Origin: Streptosporangiaceae bacterium
Lineage (GTDB): Bacteria; Actinomycetota; Actinomycetes; Streptosporangiales; Streptosporangiaceae
DNA: 7,232 bases
Assembly (NCBI GenBank): GCA_030050125.1
Contig: JASIJN010000222.1
Location: forward strand, 1 to 7,232
Direction of reading: 5' to 3'
Positions 5,593 to 7,232 of this stretch are shown one piece after another. The position numbers and the translations under genes were made by a program. The first letter of the stretch is position 1, and every line of letters begins with the position of its first letter. The notes under the pieces are model-generated. The model was not told the origin of the DNA. It saw only the letters and a list, made by a program, of their open reading frames with translations, and did no database searches.

Positions 5593-6591
5593 GTGCACGT
5601 GGTGGTCACCGGGGGCGCGGGCTTTCTCGGGTCGCGCCTGGCCCGGGAGCTGCTGGCCGCCGGATCGCTCGCGGTGGCGGGCGGCCCGCCCGGCGAGCTG
5701 GCCCGGGTCACGCTGATCGACCAGGCACCGGTGCCCGCCGACCTGGCCGCGGACGAGCGGGTGACCGCGATCCGGGGCGACCTCGTCGACCTGTTCGGTC
5801 CCGGGCACGCGGGCCCCGGCGCGCTCGCTGGCGCCGACGTGATCTTCCACCTCGCGGCGGCGGTGAGCGGGGAATGCGAGGCCGACTTCGACCTCGGCAT
5901 GAGGGCTAACCTGCGCGCCACCGAGTCGCTGCTCGCCGCCTGCCGCTCGCTCGGAACGCGGCCGGTGGTGGTGTATTCGAGTTCGGTCGCCGTCTTCGGG
6001 GCGTCCGAGGAGCACCCGCTGCCCGCGGTCGTGCTGGACGACACGCTGCCCAACCCGCAGACCAGCTACGGCGTGCAGAAGTTCATCGGCGAGCAGTTGC
6101 TGGCCGACTACACCCGCAAGGGCTTCCTGCGCGGGCGGGCCATCCGGCTGATGACGATCAGCGTGCGCCCGGGGCGCCCCAACGCGGCGGCATCGGGCTT
6201 CCTGTCCGGCATCATCCGTGAGCCTCTGGCCGGGCTGCGCGCCGCCTGCCCGGTGGATCCGGAGACCGAGGTGGCGCTCGCGTCACCGGTCAAGGCCATG
6301 GGCGGCCTGATGTGCGCGGCCACCTCCTCCGATCAGGCCTGGGGCGGCCGCACCGCGGTCAGCCTGCCCGCCCTGACGGCGTCCGTCGCGGGCATGGCCG
6401 AGGCCCTGGAGCGGGTGGCCGGCCCGGGGGCGAGGGCGCTGATCGACTGGGTTCCCGACCCCGTGGTGGCCAGGATGTTCGCCGCCTGGCCGGCCAGGGT
6501 GCGGTCCGACCGGGCGGCCCGGCTCGGCCTGGTGCCCGATCCGGACGTCGATTCCCTGATCCGGCTGTACCTGGCCGAGTCCCGGGCCTGA
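5593..6591 (+). CDS. denD: NAD-dependent SDR, D-erythronate dehydrogenase (DenD) type
   Basis: The 332-residue product is an extended short-chain dehydrogenase of the NAD-dependent epimerase/dehydratase superfamily. The nucleotide-binding loop 'TGGAGFLG' is at residues 6-13, and 'LIDQ' at 41-44 supplies the acidic residue (D43) that favours NAD over NADP. 'VIFHLAAAVSGECEADFDLG' is at 83-102, and the active-site triad is seen in 'YSSSVAVFG' (128-136) and YGVQK (Y159, K163). The segments 'SVRPGRPNAAASGF' and 'SGIIREPLAG', and the C-terminal 'DWVPDPVVARMFAAWPARV', resemble what I recall of D-erythronate dehydrogenases. These oxidise D-erythronate to 2-oxo-tetronate as the first step of four-carbon acid-sugar breakdown. 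The start is GTG 5593, with GTG 5590 one codon upstream. The superfamily is certain; the substrate is inferred from family resemblance without alignment. Confidence 0.78.
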   Translation: MHVVVTGGAGFLGSRLARELLAAGSLAVAGGPPGELARVTLIDQAPVPADLAADERVTAIRGDLVDLFGPGHAGPGALAGADVIFHLAAAVSGECEADFDLGMRANLRATESLLAACRSLGTRPVVVYSSSVAVFGASEEHPLPAVVLDDTLPNPQTSYGVQKFIGEQLLADYTRKGFLRGRAIRLMTISVRPGRPNAAASGFLSGIIREPLAGLRAACPVDPETEVALASPVKAMGGLMCAATSSDQAWGGRTAVSLPALTASVAGMAEALERVAGPGARALIDWVPDPVVARMFAAWPARVRSDRAARLGLVPDPDVDSLIRLYLAESRA

Positions 6592-6628
6592 CGCCCCGGC
6601 TCCCGGGCCGCTGCCGTGCCGGGGGCGT
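6591..6628 (+). terminator. Possible hairpin terminator after the denD-like gene
   Basis: ACGCCCCGGC (6591-6600) can pair with GCCGGGGGCGT (6618-6628) to form a ten-pair stem with one bulged G and a 17-base loop. It begins at the last base of the denD-like stop codon. No T run follows, as is common for actinobacterial hairpins, so its function is uncertain. Confidence 0.38.
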
Positions 6629-6676
6629 AGGGTCGTGGCTTGGGGTCGGCGGGGACCGAGGGGGCATCGCGGGGCA

Positions 6677-7232
6677 ATGATCCTCACCGTCGTGTTTGCC
6701 GTGGTCGCGGCGTTCTGCAACGCGGCCAACGTGATGACGCAGCACGCGGCGAGCATCAGCGCGCCGAAGCGCGAGACGGGCCTGCGGCTGGTGCGCTACC
6801 TGTTCCGGCAGCCGCTGTGGCTGATCGGCTGGATCGCCGCGGTGGGCGGGTTCGGGTTCCAGGCGCTGGCCCTGCACGACGGCCAGCTGTCGGTGGTCCA
6901 GCCCATCCTCGTCACCGAGCTGGTCTTCGTCCTGCTCCTGCGGTGGTTGTGGTTCCGCCAGGACATAACGCGCGCCGCCTGGGGCGCCGCGGGTGTTGTC
7001 TGCGTGGCACTCGGGGTCTTCCTGGCCGTCTCCGAGCCGACCGGCGGGCACGCCAATCCTGAGACGGCGGAATGGCTGTCCGCCTTGCTGGCGTTCGGCG
7101 GGGCCATCGCGGCGCTGACCGCGGCGGGCCGGCGGGGTTCGCCGATGCACAGAGCCGCGCTGTACGCGCTGGCCGGCGCGCTGGCTTGGGCCCTGCTGGC
7201 GGTGTTCATCAAGACGACCACCGACACGCTCG
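6677..7232 (+). CDS. DMT/EamA-like multi-pass membrane transporter, N-terminal part
   Basis: The frame opened by ATG 6677 runs to the window edge without a stop: 185 residues are visible, out of roughly 280-300 usual for this family. Hydrophobic helices can be seen at about residues 2-20, 46-66, 71-91, 100-118, 132-150 and 160-178. The pairing 'QALALHDGQLSVVQPILVTELVFVLLL' around residues 62-88 and the following 'ITRAAWGAAGVVCVALGVFL' match actinobacterial drug/metabolite-type transporters. In these, the 'PL/VQP' helix is followed by a short basic loop and the next helix. The direction and substrate of transport are unknown. The ribosome binding site is weak: GGGG two bases before the ATG, with GAGGGGG farther upstream at about 6658. 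It lies 85 bases after the denD-like gene, across a possible terminator, so cotranscription is uncertain. Confidence 0.78.
   Translation, partial: MILTVVFAVVAAFCNAANVMTQHAASISAPKRETGLRLVRYLFRQPLWLIGWIAAVGGFGFQALALHDGQLSVVQPILVTELVFVLLLRWLWFRQDITRAAWGAAGVVCVALGVFLAVSEPTGGHANPETAEWLSALLAFGGAIAALTAAGRRGSPMHRAALYALAGALAWALLAVFIKTTTDTL

Noticed and set aside
5385..5909. A + strand open frame starting with ATG in the AT-rich patch and running through the tandem repeats
   Set aside because: It overlaps the denD-like gene in another frame, lacks a good ribosome binding site, and beyond the first dozen residues encodes only Gly/Arg/Pro-rich repeat sequence.
6359..7150. Two long - strand open frames opposite the denD-like 3' end and the transporter gene
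   Set aside because: They are Arg/Pro/Gln-rich shadows. The + strand shows regular hydrophobic helices of a membrane transporter in a frame with a sensible ATG start.

Overview
The window reads as chromosomal DNA from a high-GC actinomycete. Evidence: very strong G/C preference at third codon positions, frequent GTG starts, an F420-type (deazaflavin-dependent) nitroreductase-family protein, and protein families typical of Streptosporangiales/Streptomyces-like genomes. The sequence alone does not name a genus. I see no rRNA, tRNA, CRISPR array, transposase, integrase or phage gene.

Layout, left to right. (1) A + strand run of three closely spaced genes: the 3' end of a beta-propeller (WD40/TolB-like) protein (2-562), a Ddn-like deazaflavin-dependent oxidoreductase (586-1035), and a hydroxypyruvate isomerase-family TIM-barrel enzyme (1052-1837). 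(2) A convergent class I SAM-dependent methyltransferase on the - strand (1845-2567), whose stop lies 7 bases from the isomerase stop. (3) Divergent from it across about 120 bases, a 677-residue FUSC-family membrane protein on + (2691-4724). (4) A convergent OsmC-family peroxidase-like protein on - (4728-5171), with 3 bases between the two stops. (5) The only long gene-free stretch (5172-5592, 421 bases). It holds a 23-bp direct repeat, two copies of an operator-like palindrome in an AT-richer patch, and a 17-bp GC-rich tandem repeat. (6) An NAD-dependent SDR of the D-erythronate dehydrogenase (DenD) type on + (about 5593-6591), followed by a hairpin. (7) The 5' part of a DMT/EamA-like membrane transporter on + (6677 to the window end).

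How the genes may work together. The isomerase-family enzyme and the DenD-type dehydrogenase belong to families that act in succession in the known four-carbon acid-sugar (tetronate) pathway (DenD, OtnI, OtnK, OtnC). Here they are about 3.8 kb apart in separate transcription units, and the kinase and aldolase are not in the window, so a shared pathway is only a hypothesis. The other genes look like ordinary accessory metabolism and stress functions. The most distinctive non-coding signal is the paired palindrome between the osmC-like and denD-like genes. No regulator gene in the window accounts for it. I do not see a convincing new multi-gene system here.
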